Shown: positions 25,122 to 34,573, counted from the first letter of the stretch. The stretch: DNA of 64,000 nucleotides from Paenibacillus paeoniae (GCF_003388735.1 NZ_QUBQ01000002.1:186001-250000), one strand, 5' to 3'. Numbers and translations: made by a program. Notes: generated from the sequence alone by a model not told the origin.

Positions 25122-25481
25122 CTATAACTGAGCTGCAGTGGCTTCCTGTAATCTGTTTTCTTCTCCCCACTCACACATCATGTTCAGCAATGGGATGAGG
25201 GTAAGACCGCGATCAGATAAAGAATATTCTACTCTGGGAGGCACTTGAGGATATTCCTTTCTGATAACAAGCTTGTTTGCCTCAAGCTCTTTCAGCATCA
25301 AGCTAAGTGTCTTGAACGAGATCGTTCCGATACTTCGTTTCAGCTCGTTATGCCGCATGACCTTATTTTCAGCTAACCAATACAGAATAATCATTTTATA
25401 TTTGCCGCCTATTAAAGACAGTGTATGCCCAAAGCCGGTAGCTTTAATATCGATACCTGTCGGTACGCAGGTTTCATCCAT
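25122..25481 (-). CDS. HxlR-family winged-helix regulator
   Basis: 119 aa. The core LSLIGGKYKMIILYWLAENKVMRHNELKR, then GTISFKTLSLMLKELEANKLV and a PPRVEYSLSDRG wing, is the HxlR/MarR-like winged helix. A Cys in the N-terminal arm (ETCVPTG) matches the position of the redox-sensing Cys in YodB/HypR-type members. Start ATG 25479-25481 lies eight to nine bases after AAAGGAG. Probable regulator of the convergent oxidoreductase gene through the dyad at 24452-24482. Confidence 0.85.
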   Translation of the reverse strand: MDETCVPTGIDIKATGFGHTLSLIGGKYKMIILYWLAENKVMRHNELKRSIGTISFKTLSLMLKELEANKLVIRKEYPQVPPRVEYSLSDRGLTLIPLLNMMCEWGEENRLQEATAAQL

Positions 25482-25544
25482 AATTACACTCTCCTTTTGA
25501 CCCATATGATAGTTCACTACGCATATATTGTATACGGGGTTTGT

Positions 25545-26426
25545 TTATTTGGATAATATTTGTCTATACTCCGTTGGTGATACCCCCATGATTTTTTTGA
25601 AAACTTCCGCAAAATAAGTAGAGCTATTAAAACCGCATGCAATAGAGACATCGGTGATGTTGAGACTATTATTGGTCATTAATTCTATGCTTTTCTGTAT
25701 ACGAAAATGGGTTAGATAATCTATCGGCGTTTTCTTTAATGAAACTTTAAACAATCTGCAGCACTTACTGCGACAAACCGCTCCGACCGTTGAAATATCC
25801 TGCAAACTGATATTTTCCCCATAATGTATCTGAATAAAGGCTAACATTTTTTTTATTGCAGTGATGTCTTTTGAATGCTCCGTATGGAACCCGTGTTGCG
25901 CTACCGTATTTCGATATAAATGTAAAAATAACAGATCAAATTGACTAAGAGCTACTAGCTCATACCCGTCTTCCTGATGATGACATGTTTCATACAACGC
26001 GTGTATGAATCGGAGAGCCTCGCTCTGCCAAGGTATCCCTTCATGGAAAACAATAGCGTCGCTATTGGAATCCTGCAGAAAGGGTTTAATATACTTTGAT
26101 TCTATGTATGGATTTCGCACAAGCAGACTTGGGTTCAGCAACATCACCAGGAAGCTGCAATCCTCATCTTTATAAGAGTAACCGTAGTGCAATCGATTAG
26201 AGTTTACAAAGATACCTTCCCCTTTTTGAAGAAGATAATTTTCTCCATTAACAAAATAATTCATTGCCCCGTCCAAAATCAGTATGAATTCCAGATCAAT
26301 ATGCCAGTGGCAGCTCGCACTACGATTATTAAAATAAGACAATTTGGATTGTCTTGTACGAATAGGGAGATATGGCGTGTCGTATTCCACTATTTCCGAC
26401 AAGTTTTCAACTACGTTTAATTGCAC
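25545..26426 (-). CDS. AraC-family regulator with cupin sensor domain
   Basis: About 293 aa. N-terminal cupin-like half (SASCHWHIDLEFILILDGAMNYFVNGENY; GEGIFVNSNRLHYGY) and a C-terminal pair of helix-turn-helix motifs (~195-292; NISLQDISTVGAVCRSKCCRLFK and LNITDVSIACGFNSSTYFAEVFKK). GTG 26424-26426 lies nine bases after GGAGT; GTG 26435 is the alternative. Divergent from the acetyltransferase and MATE genes, which it may control. Strongly AT-rich codon use. Confidence 0.9.
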   Translation of the reverse strand: MQLNVVENLSEIVEYDTPYLPIRTRQSKLSYFNNRSASCHWHIDLEFILILDGAMNYFVNGENYLLQKGEGIFVNSNRLHYGYSYKDEDCSFLVMLLNPSLLVRNPYIESKYIKPFLQDSNSDAIVFHEGIPWQSEALRFIHALYETCHHQEDGYELVALSQFDLLFLHLYRNTVAQHGFHTEHSKDITAIKKMLAFIQIHYGENISLQDISTVGAVCRSKCCRLFKVSLKKTPIDYLTHFRIQKSIELMTNNSLNITDVSIACGFNSSTYFAEVFKKIMGVSPTEYRQILSK

Positions 26427-26550
26427 GTATACCACACTCCATAAATACGATTGTTATAAAAATAAGCTTAAATTCGATATATTTAATGGATTTTGTACCC
26501 TATCATTATAGAACAGATCAATAAACTATTATATAGGAGGACATCATTCT

Positions 26551-27144
26551 ATGAGTCAACGTGAAAATATAAAATATGGACGGCTCTTCACTGATATGGG
26601 CGAAGGATTGCCGGAGGATCGACTTAAAGGGAAAGAACTTGTGTACGACTTTAATCATACAAGACCATCAGAAAAAGAAAGAAGGAATCAATTAGCAACA
26701 GAGCTTTTCGGAAGCTATGGGAACAAAAGCTGGATTGAGCCTCCTCTTCACCTTTGCTACGGATCGAACACGTTCATCGGAGACCATTTTTACGCAAATA
26801 CTAACCTTACCATTATTGATGATACAACGGTCACTATTGGTAATGGCGTCTTGCTTGGCCCTAACGTAACTATTTGTACGGTCGGCCATCCCGTTGACCC
26901 AGAATTGCGTGCTACGGGGCAAATGTATGCATTTCCGGTCGTTATTGAAGATGGGGTATGGATTGGCAGCGGTGTGATCATTAATCCCGGAATTACGATT
27001 GGGAAAAACAGTGTCATTGGTGCTGGAAGTATGGTTACAAAAGATATTCCTCCGAATGTGATTGCAGTAGGAAATCCTTGCAGAATTCTTCGAGATATTA
27101 CGCCAGAAGATAAACTCTTTTATTACAAAAATCGAAGAGTATAG
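26551..27144 (+). CDS. maltose/galactoside O-acetyltransferase-type hexapeptide protein
   Basis: 197 aa left-handed beta-helix acetyltransferase. N-terminal Mac-type segment (KERRNQLATELFGSYG), then hexapeptide repeats (FIGDHFYANTNLTIIDD, VTIGNGVLLGPNVTI), catalytic His in CTVGHPVDPELR, and the C-terminal coil VIGAGSMVTKDIPPNVIAVGNP. It moves acetyl from acetyl-CoA to a sugar or antibiotic-like hydroxyl. GGAGG lies ten bases before ATG. It precedes the MATE gene by 19 bases, so acetylation and export could be linked. Confidence 0.9.
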   Translation: MSQRENIKYGRLFTDMGEGLPEDRLKGKELVYDFNHTRPSEKERRNQLATELFGSYGNKSWIEPPLHLCYGSNTFIGDHFYANTNLTIIDDTTVTIGNGVLLGPNVTICTVGHPVDPELRATGQMYAFPVVIEDGVWIGSGVIINPGITIGKNSVIGAGSMVTKDIPPNVIAVGNPCRILRDITPEDKLFYYKNRRV

Positions 27145-27163
27145 CAAAGGAGAAGGCATCACA

Positions 27164-28522
27164 ATGACTTTATTAGTTAAAGAAAAAATGTTCTATATTC
27201 ATTTTTTTAAATTAACGTTGATCATCGCCTTGCAAAATGTAATTACGATCGGAGTTAACCTTTCGGATAACATCATTCTGGGCGGTTATAGTGAAACAGC
27301 ATTATCTGCGGCTGCGCTTGCTAATCAAATTCAATTTATCGCATTATTCCTGATCATCGGCTGTTCACAGAGTGTTGTCATTCTTGCATCACGTCTATGG
27401 GGATCGAAGCAGCTGCATCTCATTAGAAAAGTTATTGGAGTGGGTATGGCCGCTTCAATTGTTATTGGTTTGATCACAAGTATAACGGTTATTTTATTTT
27501 CGACGGAACTGTTGTCTTTATTAACTGCTGATAAAAGTGTGATTCAAGAAGGAGCACACTATTTAAAAATCTCATCATTTTCATACGTATTTTTTGCAAT
27601 AACTACTATACTGTTAGCTTCCTTACGCAGTATGGAAATTGTAAAGATTGGCTTATTGGTTTCCCTCTTCACGCTCATTATCAATGTCTCGTTAAATTAT
27701 CTATTTGTTTATGGTCATTTTGGATTACCGAGAATGGGGGTCTTTGGCTCAGCCATCGCTACATTAATCGCGCGTATTTTAGAATGTATCATTGTCATTG
27801 TGTACATTGTAAAAAACAATCATAGATTAGGGCTAAAAATGAGACACTTTTTCGAACTGGATACTACCATTCTTAAGCAATATACAAAGATCGCCCTCCC
27901 CATTTTATTATCAAGTCTATCGTGGGCTGGAGCAATGGCTGTTCAGAGCGGTATTCTTGGTCATATGGGTACGTCTGCAATAGCAGCCAACAGCGTCGCA
28001 ACCACGATATTTCAGTTCGTAACAGTCATCATTTATGCTTCTGCCAGCTCAACAGCGATAATTATGGGGAAGACAATAGGAGAAGGCAGCATAGAGAAAG
28101 TAAAAGCCTATAGCAGAACCTTGCAAATTTTATATTTATTTATTGGTATATTAACCGCTATTGTCTTATTTGTTACTAAGGATCATGTCCTATTCCTGTA
28201 TCAAATTTCTGATGAAGCAAAGGCACTTTCCCTATCCTTTATGACCATACTTTCTATCACCGCTATAGGGACCGCTTACGAAATGCCCGCTTTATCAGGA
28301 ATCATACAAAGTGGCGGAGATACAAAGTTTGTCATGTACAATGATTTTATTTTTATGTGGCTGCTCATTTTGCCGGCGTCTCTGCTAGCTGCATTCGTAT
28401 TTAATCTCTCGCCCGTTACCCTATTTATCCTGCTTAAGAGTGATCAAATTCTGAAATGTTTTGTAGCCTTTGTTAAAGTAAATCGATACAAATGGATAAA
28501 AACAATGCAAGTCCAACGTTAA
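27164..28522 (+). CDS. MATE-family efflux transporter
   Basis: 452 aa with about 12 TM helices in two homologous halves. Family marks: NLSDNIILGGYSETALSAAALANQ in TM1-2, AIATLIARILE, and the second-half repeat SWAGAMAVQSGILGHMGTSAIAANSVA. Exports cationic drugs or metabolites by Na+ or H+ antiport. AAAGGAGAAGG precedes the ATG. Second gene of the AT-rich acetyltransferase-MATE unit. Confidence 0.9.
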   Translation: MTLLVKEKMFYIHFFKLTLIIALQNVITIGVNLSDNIILGGYSETALSAAALANQIQFIALFLIIGCSQSVVILASRLWGSKQLHLIRKVIGVGMAASIVIGLITSITVILFSTELLSLLTADKSVIQEGAHYLKISSFSYVFFAITTILLASLRSMEIVKIGLLVSLFTLIINVSLNYLFVYGHFGLPRMGVFGSAIATLIARILECIIVIVYIVKNNHRLGLKMRHFFELDTTILKQYTKIALPILLSSLSWAGAMAVQSGILGHMGTSAIAANSVATTIFQFVTVIIYASASSTAIIMGKTIGEGSIEKVKAYSRTLQILYLFIGILTAIVLFVTKDHVLFLYQISDEAKALSLSFMTILSITAIGTAYEMPALSGIIQSGGDTKFVMYNDFIFMWLLILPASLLAAFVFNLSPVTLFILLKSDQILKCFVAFVKVNRYKWIKTMQVQR

Positions 28523-28553
28523 AATCTAAGCGGGATTATAAAAAAAGCGAAGG

Positions 28554-28814
28554 ATGTTTGTCCGTATGGCAACATTTCCGATTATCATTCAAATGGATGA
28601 TAAATTGAATAGTAATCAAGCAATACGACATAAAGCTCAAGAAGTCATTTGGGATGGGAAAAATACAACTCGTATTCATACCGCTTGGAAGTTACAGAAT
28701 GGCCATGTTATGGTTCATGAATACAATTCCGCCAACAATCCTTCAAGTACGATTTGTTTTTTCGATTCTCTCCATGAGTATATGGATGAGTGCAATGAAT
28801 TAAGTTGGCTGTAA
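28554..28814 (+). CDS. small protein of unknown function
   Basis: 86 aa or 82 aa from the second ATG (28566), which has AAGGA 11 bases upstream. No signal peptide or TM helix. Mixed composition with several Trp and His (KAQEVIWDGKNTTRIHTAWK). Follows the MATE gene by 31 bases and shares its AT-rich codon use, so it may be the last gene of that unit. Family not recognised. Confidence 0.5.
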   Translation: MFVRMATFPIIIQMDDKLNSNQAIRHKAQEVIWDGKNTTRIHTAWKLQNGHVMVHEYNSANNPSSTICFFDSLHEYMDECNELSWL

Positions 28815-28842
28815 TTCAGTTATCTGTTCCTATAGGACTGCG

Positions 28843-28915
28843 AAAAAAAGAAGCTTATTCGCCGCAGAATGTCAGCTGTGCAAGACAGCCTGACTTTCAT
28901 TGCCGAATAAGCTTC
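28843..28915 (-). terminator. long hairpin terminator of the MacAB-like operon
   Basis: GAAGCTTATTCG (28850-28861) pairs perfectly with CGAATAAGCTTC (28904-28915); inside, GTCAG/CTGAC and CTGT/ACAG form a second stem. On the minus strand seven T follow. Lies 10 bases after the ATPase stop at 28926 and marks the right edge of the AT-rich island. Confidence 0.9.
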
Positions 28916-28925
28916 CGAATTCATG

Positions 28926-29798
28926 CTACTCCTTGTCTTCAGGGGGGAGAATGACAATCTTGCCTTCATTCATCTCCACTCTTACTTTATTGCTATTCTT
29001 CAGACCGATCGTCTCCAGATAGGCCGCCGGTACTTGAAGCCGCCCCGCCTTATCCAGAATCGCATATTCCACATGCGAGCTGCCCTCCAGTTCCAGCTCC
29101 GCAAGCTCCTCGGCGTATGAGCGCTTGCGCAACATTTCCGAGGAAATTTTCCCGTCTCGTATGGCCGCTACCCGATCTACCTTTTTGGCCAGCTCCGGGT
29201 CATGCGTCACGATAACAATCGTAATGCCGATAGAGCGGTTCAACTCGCGGAACAGATCCAGAATTTGATTCGACATCTTCGTATCGACAGAGCCGGTGGG
29301 CTCATCCGCAAGGAGCAGCTTAGGGTGATTAGCGAGTGCAATAGCAATGGCTACGCGCTGCTGCTCACCCCCTGAGAGCTGATACAGCTTATTATTCGCT
29401 CTATGGCTTAGCCCCACCGCCTCCAGCAGTTCCTTCGCTCTATATCGTTTGCGGCTGCCTGTCAGCAGAATAGGCAGCTCGACATTCTCCTGTGCGGTCA
29501 AATATGGGATGAGGTTGCGCGCATTGTTCTGCCAGACAAAACCAACGCTCTTGCGTTTGTACCGAACCAGATCGCGCTCCTTGAACTTCAACATATCCTT
29601 GCCGTCGACAATCAGCTTGCCTGCTGTAGGACGGTCCAGACCGCCAAGCATATTCAACAGCGTCGACTTGCCGCTTCCGCTATTGCCAATGATCGCCATA
29701 AGCTCGCCGGATTCGATCTGAAGATCCAGGCCCTGGAGCGCAAACACTTCCAGATCCGCTGTTTTATAAATTTTCACAAGTCCTTCGCAATGGATCAT
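28926..29798 (-). CDS. ABC transporter ATPase (LolD/MacB type) with C-terminal AbrB-like domain
   Basis: 290 aa. Residues 1-225 are a normal MacB-type ATPase: Walker A GNSGSGKST (~38-46), Q-loop FVWQNN, signature LSGGEQQR, Walker B LLLADEPTGSVD and the H-loop His in VTHD. Residues ~243-288 read as an AbrB/SpoVT-like swapped-hairpin unit (ILDKAGRLQVPAAYLETIGL, then KVRVEMNEGKIVILP). Such a unit normally binds DNA as a dimer. The start is four bases from the permease stop, with coupling likely. It pairs with the FtsX-type permease. The AbrB part may sense or auto-regulate; that is inference. Confidence 0.85.
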   Translation of the reverse strand: MIHCEGLVKIYKTADLEVFALQGLDLQIESGELMAIIGNSGSGKSTLLNMLGGLDRPTAGKLIVDGKDMLKFKERDLVRYKRKSVGFVWQNNARNLIPYLTAQENVELPILLTGSRKRYRAKELLEAVGLSHRANNKLYQLSGGEQQRVAIAIALANHPKLLLADEPTGSVDTKMSNQILDLFRELNRSIGITIVIVTHDPELAKKVDRVAAIRDGKISSEMLRKRSYAEELAELELEGSSHVEYAILDKAGRLQVPAAYLETIGLKNSNKVRVEMNEGKIVILPPEDKE

Positions 29799-29801
29799 AG
29801 C

Positions 29802-32678
29802 TTAATCCTCCCCGAGTTTCAGAGCCTGATGGATGCGGAGTCTGGACAGCATGTAGGCCAGAATACCGATGCCAATGGTAAGCATGATGCCTACCATCCA
29901 ATAAATGCGCACCATGTCGCTCGGATCGATCTGAACGAGGAACGGCGGCACGAGGCTGCTTGGATTAAATACGATTTGGAAGTTCGGCACATAGAGCAGG
30001 CTTGCCAGATTGCCGACGATAATGCCAAGCAAGACGGCAACTCCGGATGTAAGCACTTGTTCAACGGCCAGCATCGCAATCAGATTGCCTACCGATAATC
30101 CGATAGCTCTCAGGATACCGTTCTGCAGGGTTCTACCGCGCAGTGACAACACCCAATAAAGCAGGAAGCCTATAAAGCTGACCAGCAAGGAAATAACAAA
30201 CCCAAGCGTTAAAATCCCATTCAAAGCCAGCAGGAACGGATCATTTTTGGCGAGTATCAAATCTTCTTTTGTATTGGTAATTTTGCTGATGGCCAGCTTA
30301 TTTTCTTCAATGCCCTTGTACAGCTCCGCTGTTGAAGCGTCAGGCTTCAGCTTGAGCCATATTTGATAAGGCTCCATTGCCAATTGAAGCTGAATGCGAG
30401 ACAGATGGCCGACGATCAGCAACGGCGTCTTGCCTACGCCTACGGAGGAATCAATTCCTCTTGTCGGCAAAGGATTAAAGGTCGGGAAATAGTCGATGAC
30501 GCCGAATACGCGGAATGGCTGCTGGGTGACGCCTTCCCAGCCAATCCATATCGTATCGCCAGCTTTGACTTTCTTCTGCTCTGCAAGCGTACTGGAGATC
30601 AGAACCGCGTCCGATTCAGCCGCCATCAGGTTCAAGTAATCATTGAGCGGATAATCCAGCAACGAATCACGGAACCATGTCGTCATCCCGAATTGGTCTG
30701 TCTCAATGCCCATCAAGGTTACTTCAGCCGAATCCTTATTGAACGTATAGAATGCCTTCTGCTTGGTGAATACCTTCGCTCCGTATTCTACACCAGGCAA
30801 ATTCAGATACGGCTCGAACGGAGGCTCCAGGTAATTAACCCGTCGCGGAATCGGCGTAGAATCTCCGCCACCGCCTGGTCCACCGCCGATTGACTGCGGA
30901 GGAGGCGCATCGTTGATCCAGTTCACATTCAATACCACGTCTGCTCCGTTGCCGTATTGAATACGATCCTCCGAGTTGAGATTGATCGTTCTTGCCGCGG
31001 AGGCGCTGAATACGCCAGTCGCAATCGTCATGATCAGAAAGATCATCAGAAATTGATATTGGCTGCTGGATCGTCCCACCTGAATAAGAGTGGCGTAGAT
31101 CGATGGCGGCCACCACTTTTTGCCGATCCAATAAACCAGTCGAAGAATCCAGGGGTATAGCCTCAGAAGCAGCAAGCCCCCGCCCATAATAAACAGGGCT
31201 GGTACAATAAATTGAAGAGGGTCAATATTAAGATCCGTTGTATTCAGTCCAAGCGACTGCAAATCCTTTAATCTGTTTTTGAATGAGTACAGGCCATACA
31301 AGGCTAAACCTAAAGCGATAACATCCAGGAACAGCTTATGCCAGATCGGTGTTCTGACGAGTCTTGCCATCTGTTGCTTATGATCGACAATAGAAACCCG
31401 CGTAGCGATAATAATGGGAATCAGAATGATGATCAAGCAAGCCGCTGCGGCATAGGTTCCATACAGGAAAGATTCTTCCGTGATGCGGATAGGAATATTG
31501 ACGCGCTGAACAAATTCCATAAATCCGTTGGACGCGCCCAATACTCGGGTCAATCCCCCGCCAAGGAACGGACCGATTAGAAGCGCAATGCCGCATAGCA
31601 ATATTCCTTCTACGAGATAGGCCGCAATGACTTGCCATCTCGCGGCGCCCCGACTTCGCAGGACGGCGATTTCACTCTTCTGCCTGCTTGCAATCAGGTT
31701 GGCAACCATAAACATATAGAAGGCAAGCATGATAAGTACCGGGACATTAAGGGCCCACATTAACAAATTCAAATTAGCAGCACGGAACAAGTAATAATCA
31801 ATCGTATCGTACGCAGTCGCATCCACCTTCATCTGATAGAGAGAGACTATCCGCAGAAGAGATTGGCGCATTTGATCATGCGTATTCAAATAAGCGTCTA
31901 CATGCTTAAATTCCATCTTCGTGTAATCCATGACCAAAAACCAGCCCGCACTTGCAAGCGGGATGCTCTGGTCGTGCAGCAGAAGCTGCTTGCCTGTCTC
32001 ATACGGCAGAATGAAGCTGGTGCTCATATCGCTCAGGTTGCCGTAGCGGAAATAGGGATCATCATCTTCCAGCTTCTCGAACACGCCAACCGGCTTGAAC
32101 TTGACCGGGCCGGCCATCTTGTCGCTTTGCACCAAAAACTCGGTATTCAGCACCGTTTTGAACTGGGCAAGCGCCCGTTCCGTAACAAGGACCTCATATA
32201 CACCGTCAACGGGGCTTGACGAAGCCATTTTGCCGTCCTTCAGCTTAATATGCTTCTCCAGATCGCTGAACGTTTTGACCGTGACCGCTTGCGAATTTCG
32301 ATCCGTAATCGGCTCGGGATCATCCGCTCGCTTCATCCTGAGTGAAGACGATGCCATGTCGTTGACCAATTCCTGAATCGGGAGCTGAAAGCCCGGCGCC
32401 CCCTCCGTCTTGATGAATGTATCATAGCGATCGAACATTCCATTAAAGCGCTCCGGCTTTTCTGTGAAATGCATCGTCGAATAGACAGCGCCCGGATATT
32501 GATTGGATGATTGCTGCGAACGCTCCAAATCTTTTTTCAGCATGCGAGACAGAATGCCTTCCGAATAGATCGGCATGCTGCTTACAAGCGCCACGGACAT
32601 CAATATGCCGATAAGCAAGCTGAAAACAAGCCATTTATTCTGCACCATCTTGCGAATAATCATAACAAACAAAGCCAT
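29802..32678 (-). CDS. large FtsX/MacB-like ABC permease
   Basis: 958 aa. N-terminal TM helix (WLVFSLLIGILMSVALVSS), a ~300-residue extracellular domain, an FtsX-like TM cluster (~310-440), further TM helices, a second extracellular domain (~560-800) with a Gly/Pro-rich loop, and a C-terminal FtsX cluster (GILTLGFVISLLVSFIGFLLYW). Two FtsX units in one chain is the layout of mechanotransmission-type exporters. Works with the two ATPases and the HlyD-like adaptor of the same operon. Substrate unknown. Confidence 0.85.
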   Translation of the reverse strand: MALFVMIIRKMVQNKWLVFSLLIGILMSVALVSSMPIYSEGILSRMLKKDLERSQQSSNQYPGAVYSTMHFTEKPERFNGMFDRYDTFIKTEGAPGFQLPIQELVNDMASSSLRMKRADDPEPITDRNSQAVTVKTFSDLEKHIKLKDGKMASSSPVDGVYEVLVTERALAQFKTVLNTEFLVQSDKMAGPVKFKPVGVFEKLEDDDPYFRYGNLSDMSTSFILPYETGKQLLLHDQSIPLASAGWFLVMDYTKMEFKHVDAYLNTHDQMRQSLLRIVSLYQMKVDATAYDTIDYYLFRAANLNLLMWALNVPVLIMLAFYMFMVANLIASRQKSEIAVLRSRGAARWQVIAAYLVEGILLCGIALLIGPFLGGGLTRVLGASNGFMEFVQRVNIPIRITEESFLYGTYAAAACLIIILIPIIIATRVSIVDHKQQMARLVRTPIWHKLFLDVIALGLALYGLYSFKNRLKDLQSLGLNTTDLNIDPLQFIVPALFIMGGGLLLLRLYPWILRLVYWIGKKWWPPSIYATLIQVGRSSSQYQFLMIFLIMTIATGVFSASAARTINLNSEDRIQYGNGADVVLNVNWINDAPPPQSIGGGPGGGGDSTPIPRRVNYLEPPFEPYLNLPGVEYGAKVFTKQKAFYTFNKDSAEVTLMGIETDQFGMTTWFRDSLLDYPLNDYLNLMAAESDAVLISSTLAEQKKVKAGDTIWIGWEGVTQQPFRVFGVIDYFPTFNPLPTRGIDSSVGVGKTPLLIVGHLSRIQLQLAMEPYQIWLKLKPDASTAELYKGIEENKLAISKITNTKEDLILAKNDPFLLALNGILTLGFVISLLVSFIGFLLYWVLSLRGRTLQNGILRAIGLSVGNLIAMLAVEQVLTSGVAVLLGIIVGNLASLLYVPNFQIVFNPSSLVPPFLVQIDPSDMVRIYWMVGIMLTIGIGILAYMLSRLRIHQALKLGED

Positions 32679-32754
32679 GCAACTAACCTCCCAGGTCCAA
32701 AGGCATTACAACAAACAGCTGAACGAATCCGTCGTCCCGCACGTATTCTGTCTA

Positions 32755-33774
32755 CTACTGGAGCACGATCAACTGGCCTTCCTCAAGACCTTTCGTAATT
32801 TCCACTTCGGTCGAACCAATAATGCCTTGCTCGACATCGACCTCACGTATCTTGTCTCCATCCTCCAGGATGCGTACGAAGATTCTTCCCAAGTAGTTGC
32901 GTAAGCCGCTGCGAGGAATAAGCAGCACATCTTCCTTTTCCTGCAATCGAATCGTGACATCCGCTTTCGTGCCGATTGTTGCCGACTCCGGAAGCGCTTC
33001 TGTTTCTACGTAGACATGCGAAGCATAACGGGATCGCAGAATCTCATCATCTGTCTGTGGCGCGCTGCTTGGCGTCTGCGTAACTTTGCCCTCAACGAGC
33101 TCCGTCCCGAATTTCAACGAAACGTTAAAGCCAACCGTTACCTTCATCGCATCCGAAGAGGTATCGATCTGAAACGAAACGCGGAGCTTGGAAGGATCGG
33201 ATATCATGACAATGGTCTCGTATGGCTTGACGACATCGCCTTCCACAATCGGTGCAACAAACGTGATCCTGCCATCCATCGTAGCAACCAATTGCTTGTT
33301 ATTGAAAGACTCCAACAGGCGGTTATATTTCATCTGGTCGATTTCGTATTGAAGCTGGGCAATGCGCAGTTTCTCCTCGTCCTCTTCAAGTCTGGCTTCC
33401 CGAAGCTTCACTCGGGACTCTATCATTTTCATCTCATGCGTGCGCAAATTGATATCCATATCCCCAACATCCAATTGGACAAGCGTATCGCCCTTCTTCA
33501 CTTCATCTCCGGCCCTGACCAATACTTCCTTAACCCGGCCGCCCTCAGCCGTAAATTCGACAGCGTCGGAGAAATAAGATTCAAGCGTGCCATTGCCCTT
33601 CACTTCCTGAGCAATCGCCCCTTTCAAGACAGGCGTCGTGCGATAATTTTCTTGCGGCGGCTTGACGAGCGGCGGCTTGAGCGGCTCCTCCTCCGCAGGA
33701 AGCAGGGAACAGCCCGATAACGAGATTACGATTATAAGTGCCAGTAATGCTTGAGATTTAAGTCGGAACCACAA
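32755..33774 (-). CDS. MacA/HlyD-like periplasmic adaptor lipoprotein
   Basis: About 339 aa. Lipoprotein signal with lipobox LSGC; then biotinyl-lipoyl halves (VLVRAGDEVKKGDTLVQLD and GRITFVAPIVEGDVVKPYE) around a short coiled coil (~105-165, heptads with Arg/Glu/Leu), beta-barrel and membrane-proximal domains. In Gram-positives such adaptors assist MacB-like exporters. TTG 33772-33774 lies nine bases after GGAGG and overlaps the end of the ATPase gene by 17 bases; ATG starts at 33783 and 33795 have unsuitable spacing. Confidence 0.85.
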   Translation of the reverse strand: MWFRLKSQALLALIIVISLSGCSLLPAEEEPLKPPLVKPPQENYRTTPVLKGAIAQEVKGNGTLESYFSDAVEFTAEGGRVKEVLVRAGDEVKKGDTLVQLDVGDMDINLRTHEMKMIESRVKLREARLEEDEEKLRIAQLQYEIDQMKYNRLLESFNNKQLVATMDGRITFVAPIVEGDVVKPYETIVMISDPSKLRVSFQIDTSSDAMKVTVGFNVSLKFGTELVEGKVTQTPSSAPQTDDEILRSRYASHVYVETEALPESATIGTKADVTIRLQEKEDVLLIPRSGLRNYLGRIFVRILEDGDKIREVDVEQGIIGSTEVEITKGLEEGQLIVLQ

Positions 33775-34450
33775 TTTGTCCATCCTCCAATTCATACACG
33801 TGATCTACAATCTCCATAATAGCCGGATCGTGGGTGGTCATAATGATGGTCATTCCCGATGTTTCCACCAAGTCACGGAATACTTTCATAATTTGCAGCC
33901 CTGTTCTGCTGTCCAATTCGGCAGTCGGCTCGTCTGCCAGAAGCAGGCTGGGCTTGTGCGCGATAGCTCTTGCAATAGCAGTCCTTTGCTGCTCGCCTCC
34001 CGACATCTCAAAGGGTCGATGATGCATCCGAGGGGTCAGCCCTACATGGTCCAGCGCCGCGATGGCCGCCGACTTCCTCTCCGACGCGGGATAACCCGAT
34101 ACACGGAGCACAAATTCCACATTCTCGTAAGCAGACATCAAAGGAATTAACGCGAAGGATTGGAAGATTAGCCCCATTCTGGTTCGTCTGATCGTATCGC
34201 GTTCTCGATTCGATAGAGAAGACAACTCTTTTCCTTCAAATAAAATAGAGCCGTCACTAGGGCGGTCCAGCGCACTGAGCAGATTGATCAGCGTTGTTTT
34301 GCCAGAGCCCGATCTGCCTTTGAAAGCGATCAGCCCCCCTGAAGGAATGTGAAGATTGACACCCTTTAATACGTGAACAGCGCCTGAGCCCCTCCCGAAA
34401 GTCCGTTTGATCCCGCTTGCTACAATGATGTCCGATGATGCTGGCTCCAT
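33758..34450 (-). CDS. ABC transporter ATPase, LolD/MacB type
   Basis: About 230 aa. Walker A KGRSGSGKTT, Q-loop FQSFALIP, signature MSGGEQQR, Walker B LLADEPTAELD and H-loop TTHD are intact. First gene of the four-gene export operon (ATPase, adaptor, FtsX permease, ATPase-AbrB). ATG 34448-34450 lies eight bases after GGAGG. It is odd that one permease gene serves two ATPases; they may form a heterodimer. Confidence 0.9.
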   Translation of the reverse strand: MEPASSDIIVASGIKRTFGRGSGAVHVLKGVNLHIPSGGLIAFKGRSGSGKTTLINLLSALDRPSDGSILFEGKELSSLSNRERDTIRRTRMGLIFQSFALIPLMSAYENVEFVLRVSGYPASERKSAAIAALDHVGLTPRMHHRPFEMSGGEQQRTAIARAIAHKPSLLLADEPTAELDSRTGLQIMKVFRDLVETSGMTIIMTTHDPAIMEIVDHVYELEDGQIVVPT

Positions 34451-34573
34451 CGCTTTCGCCTCCATCTCTCGTTAAAAACGTTTACAATATACTTTTCTTA
34501 CCATTCTACCTTTCCATACTTGGGAGTACAAGTGATTTTATATCAACTTATTAGCATTAATACACTAACAGGG

